This document shows, one piece after another, positions 16,649 through 24,775 of a stretch of 64,000 bases of DNA; within the stretch, counting starts at the first letter, position 1, and every line of letters begins with the position of its first letter. The stretch lies in the NCBI RefSeq assembly GCF_900188005.1, contig NZ_FZNR01000015.1:62001-126000 (forward strand), in the 5' to 3' direction. A program made the translations under genes and the position numbers. This DNA comes from Actinoplanes regularis. Lineage in GTDB: Bacteria; Actinomycetota; Actinomycetes; Mycobacteriales; Micromonosporaceae. The notes beneath the pieces are model-generated. The model was not told the DNA's origin, ran no database searches, and saw only the letters and a list, made by a program, of their open reading frames with translations.

Positions 16649-17392
16649 ATGGATCTGCGCATTCAGCGCTCTGTCGTCGCCAATCTGCGTAACCGGCCGA
16701 ACCCGGTCGAGACCGGGCCGTTCGTGCTCGGGCTGGATCTGAGCACCGACAGTCCCCACATCAACTACGCGACGCCGGTTCCCGGCGCCGAGATCACCGC
16801 GACCGACGTCCGCGATCTGGTCGCGGCTTTCGACGGCCGCAAACCTCGCTTGGAGTACGTCATCAGCTGCGCTCCCACGCTGGAGAAGCTGCTGCTGGAC
16901 GCGGATTTCACCGTCGAGTCCCGCAACGAGTACCTGATCTGCACGCCGGACACCCTCGCCGTTCCGTCCGTACCCGAAGGCTTCGAGGTCTTCGCCCCGA
17001 AGTCCGACGAGGAATTCGCCGGCATGATCGCGGCGCAGAACGACGCGTTCGGCGGGGGTTTCCGCTCGACGCCGGCCGACGTCGAGCGGTACCGACGCAA
17101 CCGGTCGGCGGGCGGCGTGATGATCGCGGCCCGGACGGCCGACGGCGAGTTCGCCGGTGGCGGCACCGCGGTCGCCCCGAACGAGGGGCTCAGCGAGGTC
17201 GCCGGGATCGCCGTCCGGGAACGGTTCCGCCGGCAGGGCCTGGCCGGGGCGATCACCGCCGCGATCACCGCCGAACTGTTCGCCGGCGGGGCGGAGGTCG
17301 CCTGGCTGGAGGCCTCCGGTGACGACTCGTGGCGGGTCTACGAGCGGGTCGGGTTCCGGCCCTCCGGGCAGCGCCTCTACATCTCCAAGTAG
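16649..17392 (+). CDS. GNAT-family N-acetyltransferase
   Basis: 247 residues from the ATG at 16649; the in-frame upstream 23 codons lack coding character. The GNAT domain is in the C-terminal half: EVAGIAVRERFRRQGLAGAITAAI carries the acetyl-CoA loop R-x-x-G-x-A, and WLEASGDDSWRVYERVGFRPSG is the usual last motif. The N-terminal 100 residues resemble a second, degenerate GNAT unit. Substrate unknown. Its 3' end overlaps the convergent DUF4419-like gene by 16 bp. Confidence 0.8.
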   Translation: MDLRIQRSVVANLRNRPNPVETGPFVLGLDLSTDSPHINYATPVPGAEITATDVRDLVAAFDGRKPRLEYVISCAPTLEKLLLDADFTVESRNEYLICTPDTLAVPSVPEGFEVFAPKSDEEFAGMIAAQNDAFGGGFRSTPADVERYRRNRSAGGVMIAARTADGEFAGGGTAVAPNEGLSEVAGIAVRERFRRQGLAGAITAAITAELFAGGAEVAWLEASGDDSWRVYERVGFRPSGQRLYISK

Positions 17393-18102
17393 TCGGAGAG
17401 CGCGCCACTGTCCAGGTGAGTGACGTCCCCGCCGGTGTCCAGGGCCACTTCGAGCAGCTCCGCCAGGGACTGCCCGAAGACCCGGAGGCCGGCGGGGTCG
17501 TCCACCAGCTTCCGGTCGGCCCAGTGAGCGATCGTCCAGTAGTTGCGGTCGCTCGCGAACTCGCCGACCACGCAGAGCGAGCGACCGTCACTCAGGTCGA
17601 AAACCGGCGCGATCCACCAATGGCCGCCGAGGTCGTTGGAGGTGTCGAACGGTCGCAGACGCCAGGCGCCGTCGAACAGGGCGCCTGATTCGAAACGTCC
17701 GTACAGCGCGGTGAGCACGGGGGTGTCGACATACGGCGGGTACTCCGCCGGCTCGCCCATCCGGCCCTCCCGCTCGACACGGTCCAGGACGTCGGACAGT
17801 TCAGGGCCACTCCGGGTGAGATGGCAGCCCGCGATCGGGCGCAGCGAGCCGTCGGTGTCCTGGACGACCGCGATCAACCCGGCGTTGAGGGCCAGCAGGG
17901 TCTGGGTGCCGATGCGCAGGTCCTCGTAGAGCACCTTGACCCGGGACAGGGTGGCCGTCGCGTCGTCGGACACGATCCCAGGCTCGGTCATGTCGTCGAT
18001 CGGCCGGTCGAGCAAGGGGTTGGGCTGGTCCCGCTCGCCCAGGTAGGGATAGAACCGGGTGACCCAGCCGGTTGCCCGGTCACCGCCGGACCCCTGGCGC
18101 AA
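17377..18102 (-). CDS. Truncated DUF4419-like protein (N-terminal half missing)
   Basis: The open frame runs from a stop at 18139-18141. Its first codons read RADRAFWQRI...SGGDRATGWVTRFYPYL..NPLL, then LSRVKVLYED...LNAGLIAVVQDTDGSLRPIAG, which I recognise as the second half of the DUF4419 domain (usually FW..I...SGG...GWI..FFPYL). The preceding ~200 residues are absent; a different gene lies there. About 130 further residues (DLGGHWWIAPVF, SLAELLEVAL) are unlike that domain. If translated, it starts at TTG 18102 or at ATG 17991 (205 residues). Probably a decaying remnant. Confidence 0.5.
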   Translation of the reverse strand: MRQGSGGDRATGWVTRFYPYLGERDQPNPLLDRPIDDMTEPGIVSDDATATLSRVKVLYEDLRIGTQTLLALNAGLIAVVQDTDGSLRPIAGCHLTRSGPELSDVLDRVEREGRMGEPAEYPPYVDTPVLTALYGRFESGALFDGAWRLRPFDTSNDLGGHWWIAPVFDLSDGRSLCVVGEFASDRNYWTIAHWADRKLVDDPAGLRVFGQSLAELLEVALDTGGDVTHLDSGALSDYLEM

Positions 18103-18209
18103 TTTGAGAATCCGCTGCCAGAACGCCCGGTCGGCACGTCATGTCGGAGTGTGGTGTCCGGTCAGCACGCGGCGATCATCGGTGCGGCGTCCGGGTTAGG
18201 TTTGCGGTC

Positions 18210-18563
18210 ATGCGGCAGGTTTACGTGCACCACGCCACCCTCGTGCTCGAGCCGGGCGCCGATCCGCGGGCGCCGGGCGGGGCGATCACCGTTGCGCTCT
18301 GCGGATCCTGGGAGCACGAGCCGCCGTGTCCGCTCGCGGCGCACCACACCGCGGCCGAGCCGGACGGTTCGCGGTTGCGCCTGCGGATCCTGTTCGCCAC
18401 CGCGCCGGACCGGGTCGACGAGGTGCGCGGCAGGATCGACGCGGCGCTCCGCGCCGGGCCGTGGCAGCTGATCGAATCGGGTTGCGCCCGGATCGCCCCG
18501 GAGGAGCGCCCGCACGCCCGCCGACTGCTGCGAGCCGGCGCTCGCCCGCCCGGGGCTCCCTGA
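18210..18563 (+). CDS. Small hypothetical protein
   Basis: 117 residues starting MRQVYVHHATLVLEP. I do not recognise a family. Composition is ordinary for this genome, with no membrane segment; GSWEHEPPCPLAAHHT and a LRLRILFATAPDRVDEVRGRIDAAL stretch suggest a small globular alpha/beta fold. A -10-like TAGGTT at 18197-18202 would start transcription at about 18210, so it may be leaderless. It occupies the place where the missing half of the DUF4419 gene would be, on the other strand. Confidence 0.55.
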   Translation: MRQVYVHHATLVLEPGADPRAPGGAITVALCGSWEHEPPCPLAAHHTAAEPDGSRLRLRILFATAPDRVDEVRGRIDAALRAGPWQLIESGCARIAPEERPHARRLLRAGARPPGAP

Positions 18564-18834
18564 CCTCCACGAGCCCTGCCCTCCGGGCCGGCTTCCATGG
18601 TGGTCGTCAGGCGCAGCACGACGATGGCGCCCAGCCGCCGGGCCGGGTGACGGCGCGAGGCTGCCTGGTGCGGTGCGGGTCTCGCGGTGGGTGGGGGCGG
18701 GGCTTGGGCCGAAAGGCCCACGGACGGGAGGCGTAGGCCGTACCCGGGAATGGGGTTGAACGTGGGGTCTCGGCCGGGCTGGTCCTGGTGATGGCAGCGG
18801 TCGATGCCACCATCGAGGCCGGCTGGAACGCGGA
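18564..18834. other. Non-coding stretch between hypothetical gene and pheT terminator
   Basis: No convincing gene. A TGGGCC-GAAA-GGCCCA hairpin (18705-18720) could end the 18210 transcript. The sequence is GC-rich with scattered short repeats such as CCATGG/CCACCAT plus GGCCGGCT at 18590 and 18806. Confidence 0.4.
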
Positions 18835-18863
18835 TGGGCCCGCGACAAGAAGTCGCGGGCCCA
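18835..18863 (-). terminator. Terminator of pheST
   Basis: Perfect 12-bp stem TGGGCCCGCGAC/GTCGCGGGCCCA with the loop AAGAA, about 50 bp past the pheT stop on the minus strand. No U-tract follows. Confidence 0.7.
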
Positions 18864-18873
18864 GCCGGTGGTG

Positions 18874-18944
18874 CAGCGGTCAGGCGCCGTCAACGGGCGG
18901 CGCCGAAACCAGCGGTCAGGCGCCCCGGAGGGTGGCGCCGAAAC
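18874..18944. repeat. Tandem duplication of the pheT 3' end
   Basis: Copy at 18874-18909 abuts the copy at 18910-18944; both begin CAGCGGTCAGGCGCC and end GGCGCCGAAAC with a variable middle. The second contains the last codons and stop of pheT, so the first is a diverged duplicate lying just beyond the stop. Confidence 0.7.
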
Positions 18945-21384
18945 GCGTAGCGGTGACGGCGACCGCGGCGTCGCGGGCCGCGATCGTCTCCTCGGAGGTG
19001 AGCGTGCGGTCCGGGGCGCGGAAGGTCAGCTTGTAGGCCAGCGACCGCTTCCCCTCGCCGAGCTGCGACGACTCGTAGACGTCGAAGAGCGCGACCGACT
19101 CCAGCAGCTCCCCCGCGCCCTCGACGAGCGCGGCGCGGACCTCTTCGGCCGGGACCGTGTGGTCCAGGATGAGGGCCACGTCGATCAGCGCCGGCGGGAA
19201 CGTGGAGATCCGCGGGGCGTCGATCACCGGGGCGTCCGGCAGGGCGTCCAGGTCGAGCTCCATCACGCTGGTGCGCTTGGGCAGCTCGAGGGTGTTGACC
19301 ACGGCCGGGTGCAGTTCGCCGGCGTGGCCGACGACGTTGCCGTCGACCACGATCGCGGCGCAGCGACCCGGGTGCCAGGGCGCCTGCTCGGCGGCGCGGA
19401 CCGTGACGCGGTCGGCCGGGATGCCCGCGGCGCTGACCGCGATCCTGGCCGCCTCGACGGCGTCGGCCCAGCTCGCGGTGCGGCCCGCGCCCCACCAGCC
19501 GGACGGCTCGGCGTCGCCGGCCAGTACCGCGGCGAGGTGCCACGGCTGGTCCGGCACGATCGCGTTGGCCTGCGCCCACTCCTCGGCGTCCGGCCGGCGG
19601 TCGACACCCAGCACCGGCGGGGCGGCGGCGGCCAGGCGCGGCAGGAACACCGTGCCGGCCTCGAAGAGCGCGACGTCCCGCTGGCCGCGGCCCAGGTTGC
19701 GCTTGAGCGTGCCGAGCAGCGGGCCGAGCAGGCTCGTCCGCAGCAGCGGCTCCTCCTCGGAGAGCGGGTTGGCCAGCCGCACCGCGCTGCGTCGCGGGTC
19801 GCCGGTGGGCAGCCCGAGCTGGTCCGCGGTGGCGGGCGTGACGAACGGGTAGGACAGCACCTCGACGTACCCGTTCTCGGCCAGCGCCCGGCCCACCGAG
19901 CGCCGGCGCCGCTGCGCGGGGGTGAGGCCGCCACTGGCGCCGGCCGGCGGCAGCACGCTCGGGATGTCGTTGTAGCCGCCGAGCCGCGCCACCTCCTCGA
20001 CCAGGTCGATCGGGGCGAGCAGGTCGGGACGCCAGCTCGGCGGGACGACGTCGCTCCCGGAGACCGTGCAGCCGACCGCGGTCAGCAGCTCGGCGATCCG
20101 GTCCGGGCCGTACGGCAGGCCGATGATCCGGGACGGCAGGTCGGCCGGCAGGTGGATCACGGCGGGCGGGGCCACGTGATCGATGTCGAGGATCCGCTCG
20201 TCGACGGTGCCACCGGCGTGCTCGACCAGGATCGCGACCGCCTTCTCCAGCGACGCGAGCGTCAGTTGCGGGTCGACGCCGCGCTCCCAGCGCTTCGCGG
20301 CCTCGCTGAACAGCTTGTGCCGGCGGGCGGTGCGCCCGACCATCACCGGGTCCCAGTGCGCGGCCTCGAGGAGCACGTCGACCGTGCCCGGCTGCCACTC
20401 GCTGGTCTCGCCACCCATCACGGCGGCGAGCGAGATCGGACCGGTCTCGTCGCAGATCACCATGTCCTCGGCGTCGAGCACCCGCGCGACACCGTCCAGG
20501 GTGGTCAGCTTCTCGCCCGGGTGGGCCCGGCGCACGAGCAGGCCGCCGCGCAGCCGCTGCAGGTCGAAGACGTGCATCGGCTGACCGAACTCGAGCATCA
20601 GGTAGTTGGTGATGTCGACCGGCAGCGAGATGGCCCGGATACCGGCCTGGATCAGGCGGCGCTGCATCCACTCCGGCGACTGCGCGTCCGGGTCGACGCC
20701 GCGCACGACGCGGACGGAGAACCGGTCGCATCCGACGGTGTCCTCGACCGTGATCGGCCACGGGGCGTCTGCGGTGCCCACCGGGAAGGTGATCGCCGCC
20801 GGATCGGTGTAGGCGACCCCGAAGTGCGTGGCGAGCTCGCGGGCGATACCGCGGACGCTCATCTCGTACCCGCGGTCGGGGGTGATCTCGACGTCGACCA
20901 GCACGTCGTTCAGCCCGACCACGGGACGCGCGTCCACACCGGGCGTCTGCGAGCCGGCGGGCAGCACGATGATGCCCGAGTGGTCGCCGGAGAGCCCCAG
21001 CTCGGCCGCCGAGCAGATCATCCCGTGCGAGTTGCGCCCGTACGTCTTCCGCGCGCCGATCTTGAATCCGCCGGGCAGCTCACCGCCGGGCAGGATGACC
21101 ACCACGAGGTCGCCCTCGGCGAAGTTACTCGCGCCGCAGACGATCTCCTGCGGCGCCTCCCGGCCGACGTCGACGGTGCAGAACCGGATCGGCTTCTTGA
21201 ACCCGGTCAGCTCCTCGATCGTCAGCACCCGGCCGACGACCAGGTCCCCCAGGACGGTGGCGGCCTGGTCGACGATCGATTCGACCTCCATGCCGAGGTT
21301 GGTCAGCGCCTCGTCGAGCCGCGCCGCGGTGAGGTCCGCGGGCAGCTCGACGTACTCGCGCAGCCACGACAGTGACGTCTTCAT
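18916..21384 (-). CDS. pheT: Phenylalanine-tRNA ligase beta subunit PheT
   Basis: 822 residues, bacterial length. Starts MKTSLSWLREYVELP, then the EMAP-like tRNA-binding domain (about 40-150, GVKGARKTYGRNSHGMICSAAELGL-type segment), the B3/B4 editing domain (GIRAISLPVDITNYLMLEFGQPMHVFD), the B5 domain and PheRS-like fold, and a C-terminal anticodon-binding FDX-ACB domain (ISTFPPALIDVALILD...RTLTSEE). It begins 4 bp after the pheS stop and forms the alpha2-beta2 synthetase with it. Confidence 0.97.
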   Translation of the reverse strand: MKTSLSWLREYVELPADLTAARLDEALTNLGMEVESIVDQAATVLGDLVVGRVLTIEELTGFKKPIRFCTVDVGREAPQEIVCGASNFAEGDLVVVILPGGELPGGFKIGARKTYGRNSHGMICSAAELGLSGDHSGIIVLPAGSQTPGVDARPVVGLNDVLVDVEITPDRGYEMSVRGIARELATHFGVAYTDPAAITFPVGTADAPWPITVEDTVGCDRFSVRVVRGVDPDAQSPEWMQRRLIQAGIRAISLPVDITNYLMLEFGQPMHVFDLQRLRGGLLVRRAHPGEKLTTLDGVARVLDAEDMVICDETGPISLAAVMGGETSEWQPGTVDVLLEAAHWDPVMVGRTARRHKLFSEAAKRWERGVDPQLTLASLEKAVAILVEHAGGTVDERILDIDHVAPPAVIHLPADLPSRIIGLPYGPDRIAELLTAVGCTVSGSDVVPPSWRPDLLAPIDLVEEVARLGGYNDIPSVLPPAGASGGLTPAQRRRRSVGRALAENGYVEVLSYPFVTPATADQLGLPTGDPRRSAVRLANPLSEEEPLLRTSLLGPLLGTLKRNLGRGQRDVALFEAGTVFLPRLAAAAPPVLGVDRRPDAEEWAQANAIVPDQPWHLAAVLAGDAEPSGWWGAGRTASWADAVEAARIAVSAAGIPADRVTVRAAEQAPWHPGRCAAIVVDGNVVGHAGELHPAVVNTLELPKRTSVMELDLDALPDAPVIDAPRISTFPPALIDVALILDHTVPAEEVRAALVEGAGELLESVALFDVYESSQLGEGKRSLAYKLTFRAPDRTLTSEETIAARDAAVAVTATRFGATLRGA

Positions 21385-21388
21385 CGCG

Positions 21389-22453
21389 TCAGGACTCCAT
21401 TCCGAAGTTCGTGGTGAACCGCACGTCGCCCTCGACCATGTCGTGCATGTCGCTCACGCCGTTGCGGAACATCAGGGTCCGCTCGACACCCATGCCGAAC
21501 GCGAACCCGGAGTACTTGGCGGGGTCGATGCCGCAGGCAACCAGGACCTTCGGGTTGACCATGCCGCAGCCGCCCCACTCGACCCAGCGCGGGCCGTCGC
21601 GGTGCTGGGCGAACCAGACGTCGAACTCGGCGGACGGCTCGGTGAACGGGAAGTAGTGCGGCCGCCAGCGGGTCCGCGCGTCCGGGCCGAACATCGCCTT
21701 GGCGAAGTGGTCCAGCGTGCCGCGCAGGTGGGCCATGGTGATGCCCTCATCGATGACCAGGCCCTCGATCTGGTGGAAGACGGGGCTGTGGGTGGCGTCC
21801 AGCTCATCGGTCCGGTACGCCCGGCCGGGGCTGACGACCCGGATCGGCGGCGTCCGGGTGAGCATGGTGCGCACCTGGCCGGGAGACGTGTGGGTCCGCA
21901 TCACCAGGCCCGGCAGGTCCACGAAGAACGTGTCGGAGGCGCCGCGGACCGGGTTGTCCGGGCCGATGTTGAGCGCGTCGAAGTTGGCCCACTCCAGCTC
22001 CAGCTGGGGACCGTCGACAATGTCGTAGCCCATGCCGACGAAGACGTCGCCCATGTGCTCCATCAGCGTGGTCAACGGGTGGCGCGCGCCGCGCGGGCGC
22101 CGGGTCCACGGCAGGGTGACGTCGACCCGCTCGTCGACCAGGATCCGCGCCGCGAGCTCGGCCTCGAGCTCGGCCTCGCGGGCGTCGTAGGCCGCCTGGA
22201 CCGTCTGGCGGGCGGCGTTGACGCGCTTGCCCGCCTCCGACTTCGCGTGCGGCGGCAGCGAGCCGATCTCACGGCGGGCCAGCGACACCGGCGCGCGGTC
22301 GCCGAGGTGCACGGGTTTCAAGGCCCGGAGCTCGTCGAGGGTGTTCGCCTCTTCGGCGAAGGCCACCTCGGCCAGCTTGATCAACTCTTCGAGCGACGAA
22401 GGGTCGAGCAGGGCGGCCTGCTTCGGGTCGTACGGATCGTTGCGGTAGGACAT
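21389..22453 (-). CDS. pheS: Phenylalanine-tRNA ligase alpha subunit PheS
   Basis: 354 residues from the ATG at 22453 (MSYRNDPYDPKQAALL). N-terminal coiled-coil arm (about 20-95), then the class II catalytic core: HPLTTLMEHMGDVFVGMGYD (motif 1), LLRTHTSPGQVR-type VMRTHTSPGQVR and FHQIEGLVID (motif 2), and GFAFGMGVERTLM (motif 3). The upstream in-frame 18 codons are leader sequence. A possible leader peptide and attenuator lie 100-170 bp upstream. Confidence 0.96.
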   Translation of the reverse strand: MSYRNDPYDPKQAALLDPSSLEELIKLAEVAFAEEANTLDELRALKPVHLGDRAPVSLARREIGSLPPHAKSEAGKRVNAARQTVQAAYDAREAELEAELAARILVDERVDVTLPWTRRPRGARHPLTTLMEHMGDVFVGMGYDIVDGPQLELEWANFDALNIGPDNPVRGASDTFFVDLPGLVMRTHTSPGQVRTMLTRTPPIRVVSPGRAYRTDELDATHSPVFHQIEGLVIDEGITMAHLRGTLDHFAKAMFGPDARTRWRPHYFPFTEPSAEFDVWFAQHRDGPRWVEWGGCGMVNPKVLVACGIDPAKYSGFAFGMGVERTLMFRNGVSDMHDMVEGDVRFTTNFGMES

Positions 22454-22551
22454 GGTCGGGCGAACTCCCTCACACCGGATGTGCCATCGGGCAGTGTACG
22501 GAGGCACGGCTGAGCCGCAGCCCGCCGGTCAGCGAAGTTCGCGCAGGAGGG

Positions 22552-22621
22552 TCAGATCCGGCGCCCGCGACCAGCGGGCCGGATAAACAGAGACCTCGGA
22601 CCTGACATGCGGGCCAGCATA
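22552..22621 (-). promoter_or_regulatory. pheST leader: promoter, 18-codon leader ORF and hairpin
   Basis: On the minus strand a -10-like TATGCT (22621-22616) lies 7 nt before an ATG at 22608, so the transcript may begin at the ATG. The frame encodes MSGPRSLFIRPAGRGRRI and stops at 22554-22552. It overlaps a hairpin, ATCCGG...CCGGAT (22556-22584). This layout fits translation-coupled attenuation, but only one Phe codon is present, so the sensing logic is doubtful; the hairpin may instead serve the upstream methyltransferase gene. Confidence 0.35.
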
Positions 22622-22624
22622 CCC

Positions 22625-23398
22625 TCAGCGCTGCGCGCGAGCACTCGCATACAGGCAGACGGCGGCCGCCGCGGCCAGATTGAGGCTCTCCGCGCCGCCG
22701 TAGATCGGCACGCGCACCCGCCGGTCCGCCGCGGCCAGGATCGCGGGCGACAGGCCGTGCGCCTCGGAGCCGAACAGCCAGGCGGTCGGCGCGCTCAGCA
22801 GGCCGCCGTCCAGCAGCGAGTCCACATCGTCCGAGCCGGTGCCGCTGGTGGCCAGCACCTGCAGGCCGGAGTCCTGCAGCAGGTCGAGCACGTCCAGCGG
22901 GGCCCGGACCACGTCGAGGTGGAAGAGCGAGCCGGCCGACGCCCGGACACACTTGCCGTTGTACGGATCGACCGCGTCACCAGCGAAGATCACCGCGCCG
23001 GCCCCGGCGGCGTCGGCCGTACGCAGCACGGTCCCGGCGTTGCCGGGGTCCCGGATCTCGGCCAGCACCGCGACCAGCCCGGGCCGTTTGGCCAGCGCGG
23101 CGGCGATCGGCACGTCCACCTGCTCGCAGACCGCGACCAGGCCCTGCGGGTGCACCGTCTCGGTGAGCGCGGCCAGCGCCTCATCGGTGACCGGGGAGAC
23201 CTCCGGCGCCTGCGCGGTCAGCTCGGCGTACCGGTTCAGCCCGGCCGGGGTGCCGAACAGCTCCAGCACGACGCCGGCGGCGAGGGCCTCGCGAACGGCC
23301 TGCGGCCCCTCGGCGAGGAACCGGCCGACGTGATCGCGGTCCCTACGGCGCTGCAGGCGCCGGGCCGCGACGATTCTCGGGGTACGCGGTGTGAACAT
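22625..23398 (-). CDS. TrmH/SpoU-family RNA 2'-O-methyltransferase
   Basis: 257 residues from the ATG at 23398 (GGAG 3 nt upstream). N-terminal substrate-binding domain (RRRDRDHVGRFLAEGPQAVREAL) and C-terminal SPOUT knot with motif 1 LAEIRDPGNAGTVLRTADAAG, motif 2 WLFGSEAHGLS and motif 3 RVPIYGGAESLNLAAAAAVCLY. Probably modifies 23S rRNA or tRNA; the site cannot be told. The linkage infC-rpmI-rplT-methyltransferase-pheST is common in actinobacteria. Confidence 0.9.
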   Translation of the reverse strand: MFTPRTPRIVAARRLQRRRDRDHVGRFLAEGPQAVREALAAGVVLELFGTPAGLNRYAELTAQAPEVSPVTDEALAALTETVHPQGLVAVCEQVDVPIAAALAKRPGLVAVLAEIRDPGNAGTVLRTADAAGAGAVIFAGDAVDPYNGKCVRASAGSLFHLDVVRAPLDVLDLLQDSGLQVLATSGTGSDDVDSLLDGGLLSAPTAWLFGSEAHGLSPAILAAADRRVRVPIYGGAESLNLAAAAAVCLYASARAQR

Positions 23399-23423
23399 CT
23401 GCTCCGGGCTTCTCAAAAGGAAA

Positions 23424-23447
23424 CGCCCCCCGATTTCTCGGGGGGCG
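23424..23447 (-). terminator. Intrinsic terminator after rplT
   Basis: 10-bp stem CGCCCCCCGA/TCGGGGGGCG with a 4-nt loop, followed on the minus strand by TTTCCTTTTG. One of the few classical U-tract terminators in the window. It separates infC-rpmI-rplT from the methyltransferase. Confidence 0.85.
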
Positions 23448-23464
23448 CCTGGCGATGCGTGAAC

Positions 23465-23857
23465 TCAGGCAGCCTGAGCGGCGGCGCCGCCGATGCCCTC
23501 GGCCGCGACGGCCGCGCGAGCGATCTCGACGATCGCCGCGAACGCGGCAGCGTCGTTGACCGCGAGGTCGGCCAGGATCTTGCGGTCGACCTCGACCTCG
23601 GCCAGCTTCAGGCCCTGGATGAGGCGGTTGTAGGTCATGCCGTTGGCCCGGGACGCCGCGTTGATGCGGGTGATCCAGAGCTGACGGAAGTCACCCTTGC
23701 GGTCACGACGGTCGCGGTACGAGTACTGCATCGAGTGCAGCACCTGCTCCTTGGCCTTGCGGTACAGGCGGGAGCGCTGACCGCGGTAACCACTCGCGGT
23801 CTCGAGCAGGGTGCGGCGCTTCTTCTGGGCGTTTACCGCCCGCTTGACGCGTGCCAT
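23465..23857 (-). CDS. rplT: 50S ribosomal protein L20
   Basis: 130 residues (bacterial L20 about 117-130). MARVKRAVNAQKKRR, ASGYRGQRSRLYRKAKEQ and RDRRDRKGDFRQLWITRINAA are diagnostic. An alanine-rich C-terminal tail adds a few residues. Third gene of the infC-rpmI-rplT operon, 38 bp after rpmI, with AAGGAGT as ribosome site. Confidence 0.98.
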   Translation of the reverse strand: MARVKRAVNAQKKRRTLLETASGYRGQRSRLYRKAKEQVLHSMQYSYRDRRDRKGDFRQLWITRINAASRANGMTYNRLIQGLKLAEVEVDRKILADLAVNDAAAFAAIVEIARAAVAAEGIGGAAAQAA

Positions 23858-23895
23858 TTCAAGTACTCCTTACAGGGGAACGTGTCAGGCGCGCG

Positions 23896-24090
23896 TCAGC
23901 GGCCCAGAAGCTTCTTCACACGGGCGGTGTCGGCCTTGGCCACGACCACAGTGCCGGTCATCCGGCGGGTCACGTGGGAGGACTTGTGCTCGAGCAGGTG
24001 GCGCTTGCCGGTCAGCTCACGCACGATCTTGCCCTTGCCGGTGACCTTCACCCGCTTACCCATGCCGGTGTGGCTCTTCATCTTCGGCAC
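23896..24090 (-). CDS. rpmI: 50S ribosomal protein L35
   Basis: 64 residues, MPKMKSHTGMGKRVKVTGKGKI...HLLEHKSS-type segment, the standard L35 sequence. GTG start at 24090. Sits between infC and rplT in the conserved order. Confidence 0.98.
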   Translation of the reverse strand: MPKMKSHTGMGKRVKVTGKGKIVRELTGKRHLLEHKSSHVTRRMTGTVVVAKADTARVKKLLGR

Positions 24091-24148
24091 TTAGAACGCC
24101 TCTTTCTGATCTTTCCGCTCGTACCGGGGGGACGTGCGGAAAAGCTGT

Positions 24149-24775
24149 CTACTCTGCGGTGGTGTCGGCGGGGTCGGCCGGCGGGACCTCAGTACCGTCG
24201 CCCTCACGCGGCTCACGGGCGGGCTTGCCTCCGGCCGCCGTGGCGGCGACCGCAGCGGCCTTCGTGGCCCGGTGCGGCGCCAGCACCATGATCATGTTCC
24301 GACCGTCCTGCTTCGGGCTGGCCTCCACGAAGCCCAGCTCGGAGATCTCCTCGCTGAGCCGGCGCAGAAGCCGGAAGCCCAGCTCGGGGCGGCTCTGCTC
24401 GCGGCCGCGGAACATGATCGTCACCTTGACCTTGTCGCCCGCCTTGAGGAACCGCACCACGTGACCCTTTTTGGTCTCGTAGTCGTGCGGGTCGATCTTC
24501 GGCCGGAGCTTCATTTCCTTGATGACGGTCTGCTGCTGGTTGCGCCGCGCTTCGCGGGCCTTGAGTGCGCTCTCGTACTTGAACTTGCCGAAGTCCATGA
24601 GTTTGCACACCGGCGGCCGCGCCATCGGAGCAACCTCGACCAGGTCCAGGTCTACATCCGCGGCCAGCTGAAGGGCACGCTCGACCGGCACGATGCCGAC
24701 CTGCTCACCCTCCGGACCGACCAGGCGGACCTCACGAGCCCGGATCTGTTCGTTCACGCGTGGTTCGACGCTGAT
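24149..24775 (-). CDS. infC: Translation initiation factor IF-3 with ATC start codon
   Basis: Binds the 30S subunit and checks start codons. 208 residues if translation starts at ATC (24775-24773): the first codons read ISVEPRVNEQIRAREVRLV. A strong ribosome site, GAGGAGG, lies 4 nt before the ATC, while the internal GTG at 24757 has none. Domains: IF3-N (about 7-80, APMARPPVCKLMDFGKFKYE) and IF3-C (about 85-170, KMKLRPKID-like segment MKLRPKIDPHDYETKKGHV), then a low-complexity tail rich in Ala, Pro and acidic residues. A non-canonical start in infC is a known basis for autoregulation in enterobacteria. Confidence 0.95.
   Translation of the reverse strand: MSVEPRVNEQIRAREVRLVGPEGEQVGIVPVERALQLAADVDLDLVEVAPMARPPVCKLMDFGKFKYESALKAREARRNQQQTVIKEMKLRPKIDPHDYETKKGHVVRFLKAGDKVKVTIMFRGREQSRPELGFRLLRRLSEEISELGFVEASPKQDGRNMIMVLAPHRATKAAAVAATAAGGKPAREPREGDGTEVPPADPADTTAE

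Noticed and set aside
18868..21375. 835-codon plus-strand frame opposite pheT
   Set aside because: GC-driven antisense shadow; pheT is certain.
22454..22551. T-box leader for pheST
   Set aside because: No T-box sequence or specifier-loop elements; only a small leader frame and hairpin were seen.
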